The position numbers and the translations under genes are program-made. Source: JBGQMW01 sp963769845 (GTDB lineage: Archaea; Thermoproteota; Bathyarchaeia; Bathyarchaeales; Bathycorpusculaceae). Taken from it: 64,000 bases of DNA. Below, one piece after another: positions 25,417-33,519 of this stretch (positions are counted from its first letter, which is position 1; every line of letters starts with the position of its first letter). The DNA is taken from NCBI GenBank assembly GCA_963769845.1, contig CAVYNL010000015.1, forward strand, positions 62,001 through 126,000. Direction: 5' to 3'. Under the pieces are notes generated by a model. The model worked only from the letters and a program-made list of their open reading frames with translations. It was not told the origin of the DNA and made no database searches.

Positions 25417-26553
25417 ATGAAGTCACGGCTTGCAGGCGCTATTGTTGTTTTGACGGTGTTTGTTGCGCTTTTCTGTCTGTTTCCTGAAGGCTCATCAGCG
25501 AATTTCACTGTTACCTACCAGCTTCTGGACCGTGTGGGCGGTTCCACTCACTACAGGCTGAATGTTGCAGTTTCAGATTCCTTGTACCAGTATTATGTCG
25601 ATAAAGACCACAAGCTCATCACTGCGAATGATTTTCCCAAGTTTGTCACTCCTTACACGTTCAAACCCGTGAGCGACAGTCTGCGGCAGCTGTATGACGA
25701 CGATGAGGCTTTTGTTAACGGCGTGCTCATGATTGTTCACCAGATAACTTACGAGTCGACCAGACCTCCGAAATACCCAGTGGAAACTATTGCCGCAGGA
25801 GACGGAGACTGCGACCTCTTCTCGTATGTTGTAGCGTCGATAATCAAGGCGGGCGGACTCGATGCTGTGCTTTTCTATTATGAGAGCGAGTCTCACATGA
25901 ACGTCGGCGTTAACCTTTCGCAGGACCCGATAGAGGCAAGAAGCGGCGTTGAATACGTGATGCACAATGGCAAAAAGTTCTACGTGGCCGAATGCACAGG
26001 AGAAGATTGGCAGAACGGTTGGAGAGTCGGAGAATGCCCAGACAACCTCAAAGAAGCATCCCTACAGGTGATCACTCTTGAAGGTTCCGAAACGTCTGCG
26101 CCCGGGCAAGTCTCGGCGAGCTACAATACCCTTCATCCTTCCATGTTATCCTTCGACAGCTCCACGAGTTTCCTCATACAAGGTGGTACCGTGACTTTTT
26201 CGGGACAACTTTCGCCAGTCATGCCTAGCGTAAACGTTACAATCTATATCAAAGTCAACGGTCTACCGTGGTCAGAGCTAGCCACAACCCAGTCCGATTC
26301 CACTGGCCAATTCGGATACGTTTGGAATGCGGTCTCTGCAGGCATTTGTTCCGTTCGAGCAAGCTGGTCTGGAGACGAATCGTACGCTGCGGCTGACAGT
26401 TCAGTGCGCACGATAACGGTTCTCTCTCTGTTCTTCGTGTCGCTACTGTCCATCACTGTTGTCCTCGTCTGTGTCGGGGTCAGCATATTCTTGTTGTCTA
26501 GAAGAGCTAACCAGGCTTCCTCAGAGCCGGAACCGCCTGAAATTCCTTCTTGA
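25417..26553 (+). CDS. Secreted, membrane-anchored transglutaminase-like protein
   Basis: The protein has a signal peptide (hydrophobic run IVVLTVFVALFCLF, cut probably after SSA). An extracellular transglutaminase-like domain follows, with a recognisable triad: Cys in GDGDCDLFSYV (about residue 145), His in ESHMNVGVNL, and Asp in CTGEDWQNGW. Residues about 240-345 form an Ig-like beta domain (ITLEGSETSAPGQVSAS, GTVTFSGQLSP). A C-terminal membrane helix (FFVSLLSITVVLVCVGVSIF) has a short proline/glutamate tail on the cytoplasmic side. It probably acts on the cell envelope as a peptidase or cross-linker. Its neighbours do not identify a target. Confidence 0.8.
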   Translation: MKSRLAGAIVVLTVFVALFCLFPEGSSANFTVTYQLLDRVGGSTHYRLNVAVSDSLYQYYVDKDHKLITANDFPKFVTPYTFKPVSDSLRQLYDDDEAFVNGVLMIVHQITYESTRPPKYPVETIAAGDGDCDLFSYVVASIIKAGGLDAVLFYYESESHMNVGVNLSQDPIEARSGVEYVMHNGKKFYVAECTGEDWQNGWRVGECPDNLKEASLQVITLEGSETSAPGQVSASYNTLHPSMLSFDSSTSFLIQGGTVTFSGQLSPVMPSVNVTIYIKVNGLPWSELATTQSDSTGQFGYVWNAVSAGICSVRASWSGDESYAAADSSVRTITVLSLFFVSLLSITVVLVCVGVSIFLLSRRANQASSEPEPPEIPS

Positions 26554-26638
26554 CAGAAAAAGCTTTACGTAGGCAAAAGTTTGATTCCTGAAAAGGCGCG
26601 TCTTCGCCGGTGTTATGGAGTCTGATTGGCTGGTGTTG

Positions 26639-27394
26639 ATGGTTTTCATAATCGGGACTGCGGGGTCAGGTAAATCTCGGCTTACAGCGGCTTTCAGCGA
26701 CTGGTTGAAAATATCTAAGCAGGATGTTGCGATAGTAAACTTGGACCCTGGTGTTTCCACGCTTCCTTACTCGCCTGATGTTGATGTGCGCGACTATGTC
26801 AACGTTGACAAGCTGATGGATGAATACCGTCTTGGTCCCAACGGCGCGCTGATAATGGCTTCAGACTTGGTTGCTGACGAGATTGAAAAGGTCTCCAAAG
26901 ATGTCGAAGAACTGCAGTCAGACATCGTGCTCGTGGACACTTCGGGCCAGATGGAGCTCTTTGCGTTCAGAGCAAGCGGACCCTACATAGCCAGCGAGCT
27001 CACGAAAGAACAGAAAGTCATAGTATACTTGTTTGACGCCGTATTTTCCGTTAACCCGCAGAACTACGTCTCAAACCTCTTCCTTTCCGCAGCAGTCTAC
27101 AACCGTTTCCTCATATCTCAGGTTCACATACTCTCAAAATGCGATCTGCTCCCGAAGGAACAGATTGACAAGATCGTTGACTGGTCATCGAGCAAAAACG
27201 CTCTGGCAGATGCTATCGACCAGAACCTTGAGGGCACAAAGCGCTTATTGAACAGAGGAATAATGCAGGCGATCTACAAGCTCGGCCTCAGTTTTCCACT
27301 CATACCTGTCTCTGCGAAGACAAACGAGGGAATGATAAACTTCAACATGACACTAGAACGCGTGCTTTCACAGGGCGACAAATATACTTTCTAG
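26639..27394 (+). CDS. GPN-loop GTPase
   Basis: GTPase of the Gpn1/XAB1 family, which in eukaryotes helps assemble RNA polymerase II. The features are FIIGTAGSGKSRLTAAFSDW (P-loop), NLDPGVSTLPY, the diagnostic Gly-Pro-Asn in RLGPNGALIMA (about residue 72), LVDTSGQMELF (G3), and SKCDLLPKE (G4). ATG 26639 is the likely start (MVFIIGTAGSGKS); an in-frame ATG at 26615 adds eight residues. At about 251 residues it is full length. The archaeal role is probably in protein-complex assembly. Confidence 0.92.
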   Translation: MVFIIGTAGSGKSRLTAAFSDWLKISKQDVAIVNLDPGVSTLPYSPDVDVRDYVNVDKLMDEYRLGPNGALIMASDLVADEIEKVSKDVEELQSDIVLVDTSGQMELFAFRASGPYIASELTKEQKVIVYLFDAVFSVNPQNYVSNLFLSAAVYNRFLISQVHILSKCDLLPKEQIDKIVDWSSSKNALADAIDQNLEGTKRLLNRGIMQAIYKLGLSFPLIPVSAKTNEGMINFNMTLERVLSQGDKYTF

Positions 27395-27868
27395 AAGCCT
27401 TCGAAGTCTCAGTGGTCTTCATCTAGGAGCTCCCATGCCGTTGCCAATGATCCGTTTCCCCTTTTCTAATATTGTCAGAGTACGATGATTATTGCATCAT
27501 TTTCCTTGGTTTCAAAAGCTTAATTATTGACTTGACGCTTCTGGATAGTTCTTCGCCACGTCCATATCAGAAAATGAGAAGACCAGGCGCTCTTCACAAA
27601 AAACAGTGTTGTGACTCGTTTAGCTCCCGTTATTGCAGTGGCATCGCGTGTTATATTCGAGAGTTCACTGCGTCTGCCCTTTTCCTCACTAGTACTTCAG
27701 CGGAATCTGCAAACGCGAGCTTCCTAGAGACATAAGGCTCCCGATTCCACTTCGGTTTCTTGAGTTCTTGAACTGGTTACATCTATGAGCTCTCTCAGGA
27801 GCACGTCGGCTTAGTTGGTGGAAGAATTCAGGATGGACTGATTTTGAAAACATGATTCGGGGCAAGAG
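27395..27868 (-). other. Gap with a short possible coding relic
   Basis: This is a 474-base space between the GPN GTPase and a minus-strand gene. On the minus strand, 27804-27757 reads VLLRELIDVTSSRTQE and the next frame, 27757-27651, reads KWNREPYVSRKLAFADSAEV with a stop at 27651. One extra base at about 27757 would join them. It looks like the remnant of a small gene. The family is not recognised. No RNA gene is seen. Confidence 0.35.
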
Positions 27869-28132
27869 CTATTTTTCTGTGAGTTTGGGGGCGAGTTGTT
27901 CTATGGCTGCCTTGAGTTTGTTCCATTCTTCTAAGTTTCGCACGTTGAACTTGTGTTTTCTTTTCCACTTATCTTCTCTCTTTTGCCACATGTACATTCC
28001 GATCGACCTTTTTCCTGCTGATTCGAAGACAACGATGGCTTCCCACCATTTCTTGTTCTTGAAGATGGTGACGGAGTCGACCACTTTGTAGAAGTCAGAT
28101 ATCGGTAGCTTCTCTTCAGTCTGCTCTGTCAT
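27869..28132 (-). CDS. Conserved small protein of unknown function
   Basis: An 87-residue, lysine- and tryptophan-rich protein (NKKWWEAIVVFESAGK, YMWQKREDKWKRKHKFNV). A central beta hairpin is followed by a basic stretch and a C-terminal helix (EEWNKLKAAIEQLAPKLTE). ATG 28132 has GGGTG seven bases upstream; GTG 28141 is also in frame. A TATA-like CATTTAAATCC lies about 35 bases before it on the minus strand. It may bind nucleic acid. No family is recognised. Confidence 0.6.
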   Translation of the reverse strand: MTEQTEEKLPISDFYKVVDSVTIFKNKKWWEAIVVFESAGKRSIGMYMWQKREDKWKRKHKFNVRNLEEWNKLKAAIEQLAPKLTEK

Positions 28133-28198
28133 CGTGTTCACCCTTTTTCTCTCATAGAATCTGGTCTTAAGGATTTAAATGTTTCAACACGGGCGCGT

Positions 28199-29218
28199 CT
28201 ACAGTCTCTTGAACGTTCCGTCCTTGAGCACTTCGACAGTTGTTCCGTCTTTCTTCGTCACTTTCACTGTGGGTTTGGAAACGAGCAGGTCCATGTGGTT
28301 CTTAGACGGGTTCTTGCCGCACGGCATGTCTGAGTTGTTTCCGAAAGCAACATGGATCGTGCCGAAGACTTTCTCTGACTCTAGAAATTCTTCCACAAAC
28401 CTTGCTTTGCGATTTATCCCGAAGGCGAATTCGCCGACGATGTTTGCTCGACTGTCGGTCTCCAGGGAGTCTCTCACTTTCCTGAGCACCTGTGGTTCTT
28501 GTGAATTGGTTTCACGTGCTTTGCCTTTCTCGGCGGTCACGCTTAACGGTTTGTTGATCGGGCCTATGCCGCCGATGGCCAAGTCGCAGACCAGCTTGCC
28601 CTCGAGCGAATCTTCGACTGGTGCGACTATTACTTCACCTGTTGGGAGGTTCATCCATTCATGTGTTCTTCGGTCAAGAATCGTGTCCGTGAAGAAGGGT
28701 CTTCCTTTCACGCTCATCGTGATGTGCGTGCCGGACGGACTTGTGACTTCTACTCCTACTGCTTCTCCGAGCTTTCCGATTATCTTTTGTGCAAAGCCCT
28801 GCATTTCTTCATGCTCTTTGGTCGTCAAGGCCAGCGCGCCGTCGGTCAGCATGTCCATCGTGATGCCTGGGCAGTGTGCAAGCCGCGCCTTGTGAGTCTC
28901 TGTCTCCAATTTCGTGAGTTCTATGCGGAAAGAGGTCTCTTCACGGATACCACGAAGTAAGTTTATGTAGATGTCGGCTGGGTTTTTCTCAAGAATTGAC
29001 ACGATTTCCGGCGGCACTTTTTGACGATAAACGTTTACTTCAGACTCCAGTTTGACCAAGCGTGCTTTGAGGCCAAGTTTGATAGCGCCGACGACAAACA
29101 TTTCGCTTACTTCAAGCTTTTCCTTGTCGCAAAAGACCGTTACGTGCTCGCCTTTCTTTGCCTCTAAAACAGACTTCAAAGCGTTCTTGGCAGCTTCTGA
29201 AGCTTCCAATTTTTTCAT
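28199..29218 (-). CDS. Aminopeptidase, M29 (AmpS)-like
   Basis: Metallo-aminopeptidase related to thermophilic M29 enzymes. Features are GVEVTSPSGTHITMSVKGRP, LPTGEVIVAPVEDSLEGKLV (Glu ligand), NIVGEFAFGINRKAR (Glu), and HVAFGNNSDMPCG with KNHMDLLV (His and Asp ligands). At 339 residues it is slightly shorter than bacterial M29 enzymes, as is normal for archaeal members. It removes N-terminal residues from peptides in the cytoplasm. It sits 66 bases upstream of the small gene at 27869 on the same strand. Confidence 0.83.
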   Translation of the reverse strand: MKKLEASEAAKNALKSVLEAKKGEHVTVFCDKEKLEVSEMFVVGAIKLGLKARLVKLESEVNVYRQKVPPEIVSILEKNPADIYINLLRGIREETSFRIELTKLETETHKARLAHCPGITMDMLTDGALALTTKEHEEMQGFAQKIIGKLGEAVGVEVTSPSGTHITMSVKGRPFFTDTILDRRTHEWMNLPTGEVIVAPVEDSLEGKLVCDLAIGGIGPINKPLSVTAEKGKARETNSQEPQVLRKVRDSLETDSRANIVGEFAFGINRKARFVEEFLESEKVFGTIHVAFGNNSDMPCGKNPSKNHMDLLVSKPTVKVTKKDGTTVEVLKDGTFKRL

Positions 29219-29294
29219 CTCGCCACTAATCTATTAGTTGCAGATGATAAGGTTTTAGAGAAAGTGCACACTGATTATTTGTCTGGGAAATAGC

Positions 29295-30176
29295 ATGCAC
29301 GAAAAAACGGCGAAGCTTCTTGCGTGTCCAGTCTGCTCAAAACCTCTCACTTTCGAAGGAAAAACCGACAATGGCCGTTTCATCAAAGGATGTTTCAAGT
29401 GTTCGGCTGGTCACGTGTACCAAGTCAAGGAGCAGGTTGGTCTTCTCAAGGATGCAAAGATGTCTGCAAGCGAGTTTGAATGGAAAGTCGACGTTGCAGA
29501 CGAGAAAAAATACGCGGAAATAAGGTGCCAGTACGATTCGTACCTAACACGAGAGCAGAAAGCGGCTACGCAGAGAATGAAGGAGAAGCTTGTAGATCAT
29601 GTTAATCGTTCGAGTGCAGAGTCCGACAACGTGGTTCTTGACATCGCCACGGGAATGGGCACTTTCCTGGCTTCACTGCTTGAGAATTGTTCGCAGGATG
29701 CTTCGATAATCGGGACAGACATAGATGAGAAGCCGCTGCGCGGACTCATGAATAAGACTATGAAAGCTGGAACCTATCCGAAGCTCTCGCTGGTTGTCAC
29801 TGACGCTAAGCATCTGTGCTTCAGAAACAGTGTCTTTTTCACAGTTTCTTCATTCTTTGGTTTTGATAATGTTCCCGAAACAGGGTTGGCTTTTAAAGAA
29901 ACCTCTCGAGTTTTGCAGGACGGTGGTCGCGTGTTCTTCAATTGCCTCTGGTATAGGGAGGGTTCAGAGAGCATGCGGCTTGCTGAGAAGCACGGGATCT
30001 GCGAGGTGGCCAATGAAGCAAGACTGAAGAAGACGTTAGCTCAGGCGGGACTTGTTCTTGACAGTGTGGAGGAAGCGTATTCTGGAGTGTGGCCTCATAA
30101 TCCGATGGACTTGTTGCCAGTTGAGGGAGACGAGTACAAGCACGTTATCGCGCAGGTCCGCAAGCAAAAACGGTGA
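29295..30176 (+). CDS. SAM-dependent methyltransferase with N-terminal Trm112-like zinc domain
   Basis: The N-terminal 50 residues form a Trm112-type zinc binding region (LLACPVCSKPL and GCFKCSAGHVY). The following class I methyltransferase domain has VVLDIATGMGTFLASLL (SAM motif I, about residue 115), SIIGTDIDEKPL, and an acidic post-motif, LSLVVTDAKHL. The C-terminal part (EEAYSGVWPHNPMDLLP) resembles small-molecule methyltransferases. Start is ATG 29295; the 293 residues are complete. The substrate is unknown. It is divergent from the aminopeptidase gene. Confidence 0.82.
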   Translation: MHEKTAKLLACPVCSKPLTFEGKTDNGRFIKGCFKCSAGHVYQVKEQVGLLKDAKMSASEFEWKVDVADEKKYAEIRCQYDSYLTREQKAATQRMKEKLVDHVNRSSAESDNVVLDIATGMGTFLASLLENCSQDASIIGTDIDEKPLRGLMNKTMKAGTYPKLSLVVTDAKHLCFRNSVFFTVSSFFGFDNVPETGLAFKETSRVLQDGGRVFFNCLWYREGSESMRLAEKHGICEVANEARLKKTLAQAGLVLDSVEEAYSGVWPHNPMDLLPVEGDEYKHVIAQVRKQKR

Positions 30177-30371
30177 GATTCTCATCGGCCGTTTGCGTGC
30201 TCATTATTCTTTGACACGACGTACACTGGAATCAGGGACAACGCGCGCTGTCAGCATACGCTCGAACGCCTGATTTGAGGATAGCCTGCGTCATAGATTA
30301 GAACTGGTTGTTCTAGAAATTAGACAGATAACTTAAGAGAAAGGGTGGAAGCGGAAAGGTTATGGTTCTTT

Positions 30372-31580
30372 CTAGCAGGGGGCCATTTTCCCTTCGGCGA
30401 GTTCCATGCAGAATTTCTGTATGTTCTCCAACTCGTCGTCTAGGACTGCGTTTATTTCGTTCTTGACTCTGTCTGTGTGGTTGTTGTCTTTGGTTATAAC
30501 CTGTGCTGCTGCGATTGCGGGGTGGTCTATGGGGCTTCCTATCCTGCTGAGTAGCCATATGTAGACTTCTTCCAGATCTTTGACTTCCTTGTACACGCGT
30601 TCGGCTATTCTGAACGTGAGGAAGTTGTAGATCTTTCCAACGTGGCTAACAGGGTTCTTGCCTGCGGCGGCTTCTGAGCAGAATGGTCTGTTCAACGATA
30701 TTAAGCCGTTAACGCGGTTTCCTCTGCCTACTTGTCCTGAGTCTCCGCTTTCTGCGCTTGTGCCCAGTACGGTGAGGTATAATCCTCCTAGGCCTCTTCC
30801 TTTCACGTCCAGCGTGTTGAGCTGTACGTCTACAAGGTCGAAGTTGGTGTTCACTGCCACGTACCGGTTGATTTCCTCAAGCATCTTTGTCTTCTTCTCG
30901 AAGTAGTCTTCTTCGTTGTTTATGTAACGGTCGACGATCGCCATTGCTACCGTGAGTTTCAGGTCGTTGCCATTTCTAAACGCCATGACTTTTATGTCTT
31001 CACCAGACTCGGGAAAACGCTTCTTGAACTGCTCAGAATTCAGGTAATTCTCAGTCTGAAGGACTATTTTTTCGGTTCTTGTCATCGGCGCGTAGCCCAC
31101 GGCGGCTGAGGTGTCGTTGGCGCCGAGGACTTTGCCTTTCCGTTTGAAGATGTCTGTGAGGCCGACTGACCCGGGCTTCAGTTCGATCTGGTATTTCACA
31201 TGCTCCTCAGGATCAAGGAATCGCATGTTTTTCTTGAACCAAGTTTTGGCTGCTTTTTTGGCTATCTCTTCGACGTCTATTCTCTGGTCGTCGATTCTGT
31301 CTGTGGCTCTGTCGCCTATCACGAAGAGTATCGGCTGTTCAACCGCGCCTCCCTTGAATTTCGGTTCGGTTTCTCCTGCTCTGAGTAGTGCTTTGTCTAC
31401 GTTGTGATGGAGAATGGTGCCTGCCTTCTCAATGTACGCTCTGCTTAAACCTATTGAGATGCGGTCTGCCACTGCGTCGCATATGTAGTCAGGGTGTCCG
31501 AGGCCTTTCCTTTCGACTATTTCGATTAGCTGCTTTTCAAGCGGTGTCTGCTTGAGGTCTGCCACGATGATGTTTCGCAT
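30372..31580 (-). CDS. mat: S-adenosylmethionine synthetase, archaeal type
   Basis: Archaeal methionine adenosyltransferase makes SAM from methionine and ATP. The N-terminus VERKGLGHPDYICDAVADRI, the central FKGGAVEQPILFVIGDRAT, and RGLGGLYLTVLGTSAESGD followed by GQVGRGNRVNGLISLNRP and AAAGKNPVSHVGKIYN are family signatures. The 402 residues match the family's usual length. It supplies cofactor for the many SAM enzymes in this window. It shares a short divergent promoter region with the HTH-CBS regulator at 31682. Confidence 0.95.
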   Translation of the reverse strand: MRNIIVADLKQTPLEKQLIEIVERKGLGHPDYICDAVADRISIGLSRAYIEKAGTILHHNVDKALLRAGETEPKFKGGAVEQPILFVIGDRATDRIDDQRIDVEEIAKKAAKTWFKKNMRFLDPEEHVKYQIELKPGSVGLTDIFKRKGKVLGANDTSAAVGYAPMTRTEKIVLQTENYLNSEQFKKRFPESGEDIKVMAFRNGNDLKLTVAMAIVDRYINNEEDYFEKKTKMLEEINRYVAVNTNFDLVDVQLNTLDVKGRGLGGLYLTVLGTSAESGDSGQVGRGNRVNGLISLNRPFCSEAAAGKNPVSHVGKIYNFLTFRIAERVYKEVKDLEEVYIWLLSRIGSPIDHPAIAAAQVITKDNNHTDRVKNEINAVLDDELENIQKFCMELAEGKMAPC

Positions 31581-31625
31581 GTTGTTTTCCCTCTTTTCTA
31601 GAGTTTACCGTGTATTTGCAGCAAA

Positions 31626-31640
31626 GAATATATATCTTAC
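31626..31640. promoter_or_regulatory. Symmetrical TATA element in the mat / HTH-CBS divergent region
   Basis: GAATATATATCTTAC is nearly symmetrical and lies about 46 bases from each start codon (mat ATG 31580 on minus, TTG 31682 on plus). It could serve both directions. Confidence 0.5.
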
Positions 31641-31681
31641 TGTATACCCATGTAAGCGAAGATAACTGGTGGTTATTTCAG

Positions 31682-32215
31682 TTGTCAATCACTGGAAATC
31701 TAATCAAGCAGCTCAGGCATGGAGCAGGACTGACACAGAAGCAATTAGCAGAGCTTGTGGGAGTCTCACAGGCTCACATCGCCAAGATCGAGCAGGCGAA
31801 GGTAGACCCCAGGCTCTCAACCGTGAATAAGATCATGGAAGCACTCCGGGCTGGTGGAGAGAAACAGTGTAAGGATGTTATGACGGAAGGCGTCATTTTT
31901 GCAGGACCCAGCGACAGTGTCTCGGAGGCCAGCGAGACTATGGTGAAGAAAGCAGTTTCGCAGTTGCCGATTCTGGACAAGGGGAAGGTTGTCGGTACGA
32001 TTACCGAGGAAAACATCGTCAGGAATCTCAAATCTAGCCTTTCGGGCGTGCGAGTCACGGAAATCATGGGCCCGCCGTTGCCTGTGGTGCCTGAGACATC
32101 TCTTCTGGATCAAGTGCGAGGATTGCTAGAGAGTAGCGCAGGCGTGCTTATCTGTAGAGGAAGAACGGTCGTCGGGATAATAACTCGATCAGACTTGCTT
32201 AAAACAATAAGGTAG
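31682..32215 (+). CDS. Helix-turn-helix regulator with paired CBS domains
   Basis: The N-terminal XRE-type HTH (IKQLRHGAGLTQKQLAELVG, then VSQAHIAKIEQAKVDPRL) occupies residues 1-60. Two CBS motifs follow (DVMTEGVIFAGPSDSVSEAS and VTEIMGPPLPVVPETS), a pair that commonly binds adenosyl ligands such as AMP, ATP or SAM. TTG 31682 with GGTGG upstream is chosen; an in-frame reading to 31610 would overlap the TATA element. Being divergent from SAM synthetase suggests that it senses SAM or adenylates and controls mat. That link is inference. Confidence 0.83.
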   Translation: MSITGNLIKQLRHGAGLTQKQLAELVGVSQAHIAKIEQAKVDPRLSTVNKIMEALRAGGEKQCKDVMTEGVIFAGPSDSVSEASETMVKKAVSQLPILDKGKVVGTITEENIVRNLKSSLSGVRVTEIMGPPLPVVPETSLLDQVRGLLESSAGVLICRGRTVVGIITRSDLLKTIR

Positions 32216-32234
32216 TGCTTTCTCGGCTCTGGCG

Positions 32235-32585
32235 CTACTCTTTATCAAGTATCGGAACTACGCATACGAAGCTTAAAGTTTCATTGCTTAGGTTTTCGTA
32301 CCCGTGCTTCTCGTATGATGGGACAAAGAGGACGTCTCCGGGTCCTGCGAGGGTTTCGTGGCCTTCGTCATCAAAAATCCGTGCTTTTCCAGTTAGAACG
32401 TATATCTCATGTTCTTCTGGGTGTTCATGGACGCCTATTTTTCCGCCAGGTTTGATTTCGAAGCGGCGCATCGCGTATCGTGGAGCACCGTCTTTGGTTG
32501 TTATGAGAATGCGTATAGTGGCTCCTGAAGACCCTTCGAGAGTTACTTGTTCTTCTTCAACATCACGGTAATTTTTCTTAAGCAT
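32235..32585 (-). CDS. Cupin-domain protein
   Basis: A 116-residue cupin with a well kept metal site: GVHEHPEEHEIYVLTGKARI (two His and Glu) and GDVLFVPSYEKHGYEN (His). It begins MLKKNYRDVEEEQVTLEG. Small cupins of this kind are often dioxygenase-like, isomerase-like or ligand sensors. It is convergent with the HTH-CBS gene, 19 bases apart. The function is not determined. Confidence 0.85.
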   Translation of the reverse strand: MLKKNYRDVEEEQVTLEGSSGATIRILITTKDGAPRYAMRRFEIKPGGKIGVHEHPEEHEIYVLTGKARIFDDEGHETLAGPGDVLFVPSYEKHGYENLSNETLSFVCVVPILDKE

Positions 32586-32712
32586 GACGACTCACGTTCC
32601 TGGCGCGGCTTAACGTTGTGGTGTGCGTTCATATAGCTTCTTGTGTGTGCAGAAAAGACAGAAAACTACCCTGTTCGCGTAGTCTGAATAATGGCTCTGG
32701 CCCTGATTTGCT

Positions 32713-33087
32713 TCAACCATGTTTATCATGTGTCTTCTTCGGCTTTTTGAGTTTCTTCTTGAAGAACCATGGATAAAGTCGTTCGTCTTCGTAGAGGGGT
32801 CTCGGTATGCCTGCCGCGTAGTATATGTCGGGCTTCCCGTCTGGGGGTACCACAGGATATTTCGGTTTGATTCCTTTGTAAACCCGTTTGTAAAGTGCAT
32901 ATGAAACGAGGACGTAGAAGAAGGCAAAAGTCAGTAATATCGAATACGCTTGATTCGCCGCGAAAAAGAATAGTATCGGCAGGGATAAGATCGTTAACGG
33001 TGAAAACAGAAGCCAGAACATGGTTTTCCTGCGCATTTCTCTTTCTCCACTGCTGGACAAAAAAAGGGTTGGAAGTGTCGTTTGCAT
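32713..33087 (-). CDS. Small membrane protein with basic tail
   Basis: The 124 residues have two adjacent hydrophobic segments (FWLLFSPLTILSLPILFFF and YSILLTFAFFYVLVSY) followed by a long hydrophilic C-terminus (GKPDIYYAAGIPRPLYEDER, then a lysine-rich end). ATG 33087 is three bases from the stop of the GYD-domain gene upstream, so the two are co-translated; MRRKTMFW at 33036 is an alternative start. No family is recognised. Confidence 0.55.
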   Translation of the reverse strand: MQTTLPTLFLSSSGEREMRRKTMFWLLFSPLTILSLPILFFFAANQAYSILLTFAFFYVLVSYALYKRVYKGIKPKYPVVPPDGKPDIYYAAGIPRPLYEDERLYPWFFKKKLKKPKKTHDKHG

Positions 33088-33089
33088 GA

Positions 33090-33380
33090 TTAGCGCTTTT
33101 TCATTGAGGCGATGAACTCGTCGATAGGGACGGCTGCCATGCTCATTATCCTGATTGTTCCTCGTGAGCCGAGCTCGATTGAGACTTTGCTGATTGTCTT
33201 GTTGTCTGGTGCTTCCACGATGTTTGCGAAGTCGTACGGTCCAAGCATTGCGTATTGGCTGATGACCTTGACTCCTAGAGCCTCCAGTTCCTTGTTCACT
33301 TCCTTGATCCTTTCCGGCTTTTCTTTTACGGTCTTCCATCCCTCATCCGTGAGATTGGACAAGAGAATATAGTAGGGCAT
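33090..33380 (-). CDS. GYD-domain protein
   Basis: A 96-residue protein of the GYD family: MPYYILLSNLTDEGWKTVKE, YAMLGPYDFANIVEAPDN (the Gly-x-Tyr-Asp motif appears as GPYD), and SRGTIRIMSMAAVPIDEF. These form ferredoxin-like alpha/beta barrels of unknown role, sometimes fused to regulators. ATG 33380 matches the family start. It heads a two-gene unit with the small membrane protein. Confidence 0.8.
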   Translation of the reverse strand: MPYYILLSNLTDEGWKTVKEKPERIKEVNKELEALGVKVISQYAMLGPYDFANIVEAPDNKTISKVSIELGSRGTIRIMSMAAVPIDEFIASMKKR

Positions 33381-33519
33381 ACAAGCCACCAGTCTCAAGC
33401 TATGATGACATTTAGGATTTCAACTTTTCCATAGTTCGCCTGTTACTTCACGAGCAGGCATACTGAAAGGATGGTAGCATGCGATTTCTACAGTTCCATT
33501 GGTTGTCGTTTCGTGCGCA

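Noticed and set aside
27472..27735. Plus-strand 87-codon frame in the gap after the GPN GTPase
   Set aside because: Amino-acid makeup is Ser/Cys/Phe-rich and unlike real proteins; the opposite strand looks more coding.
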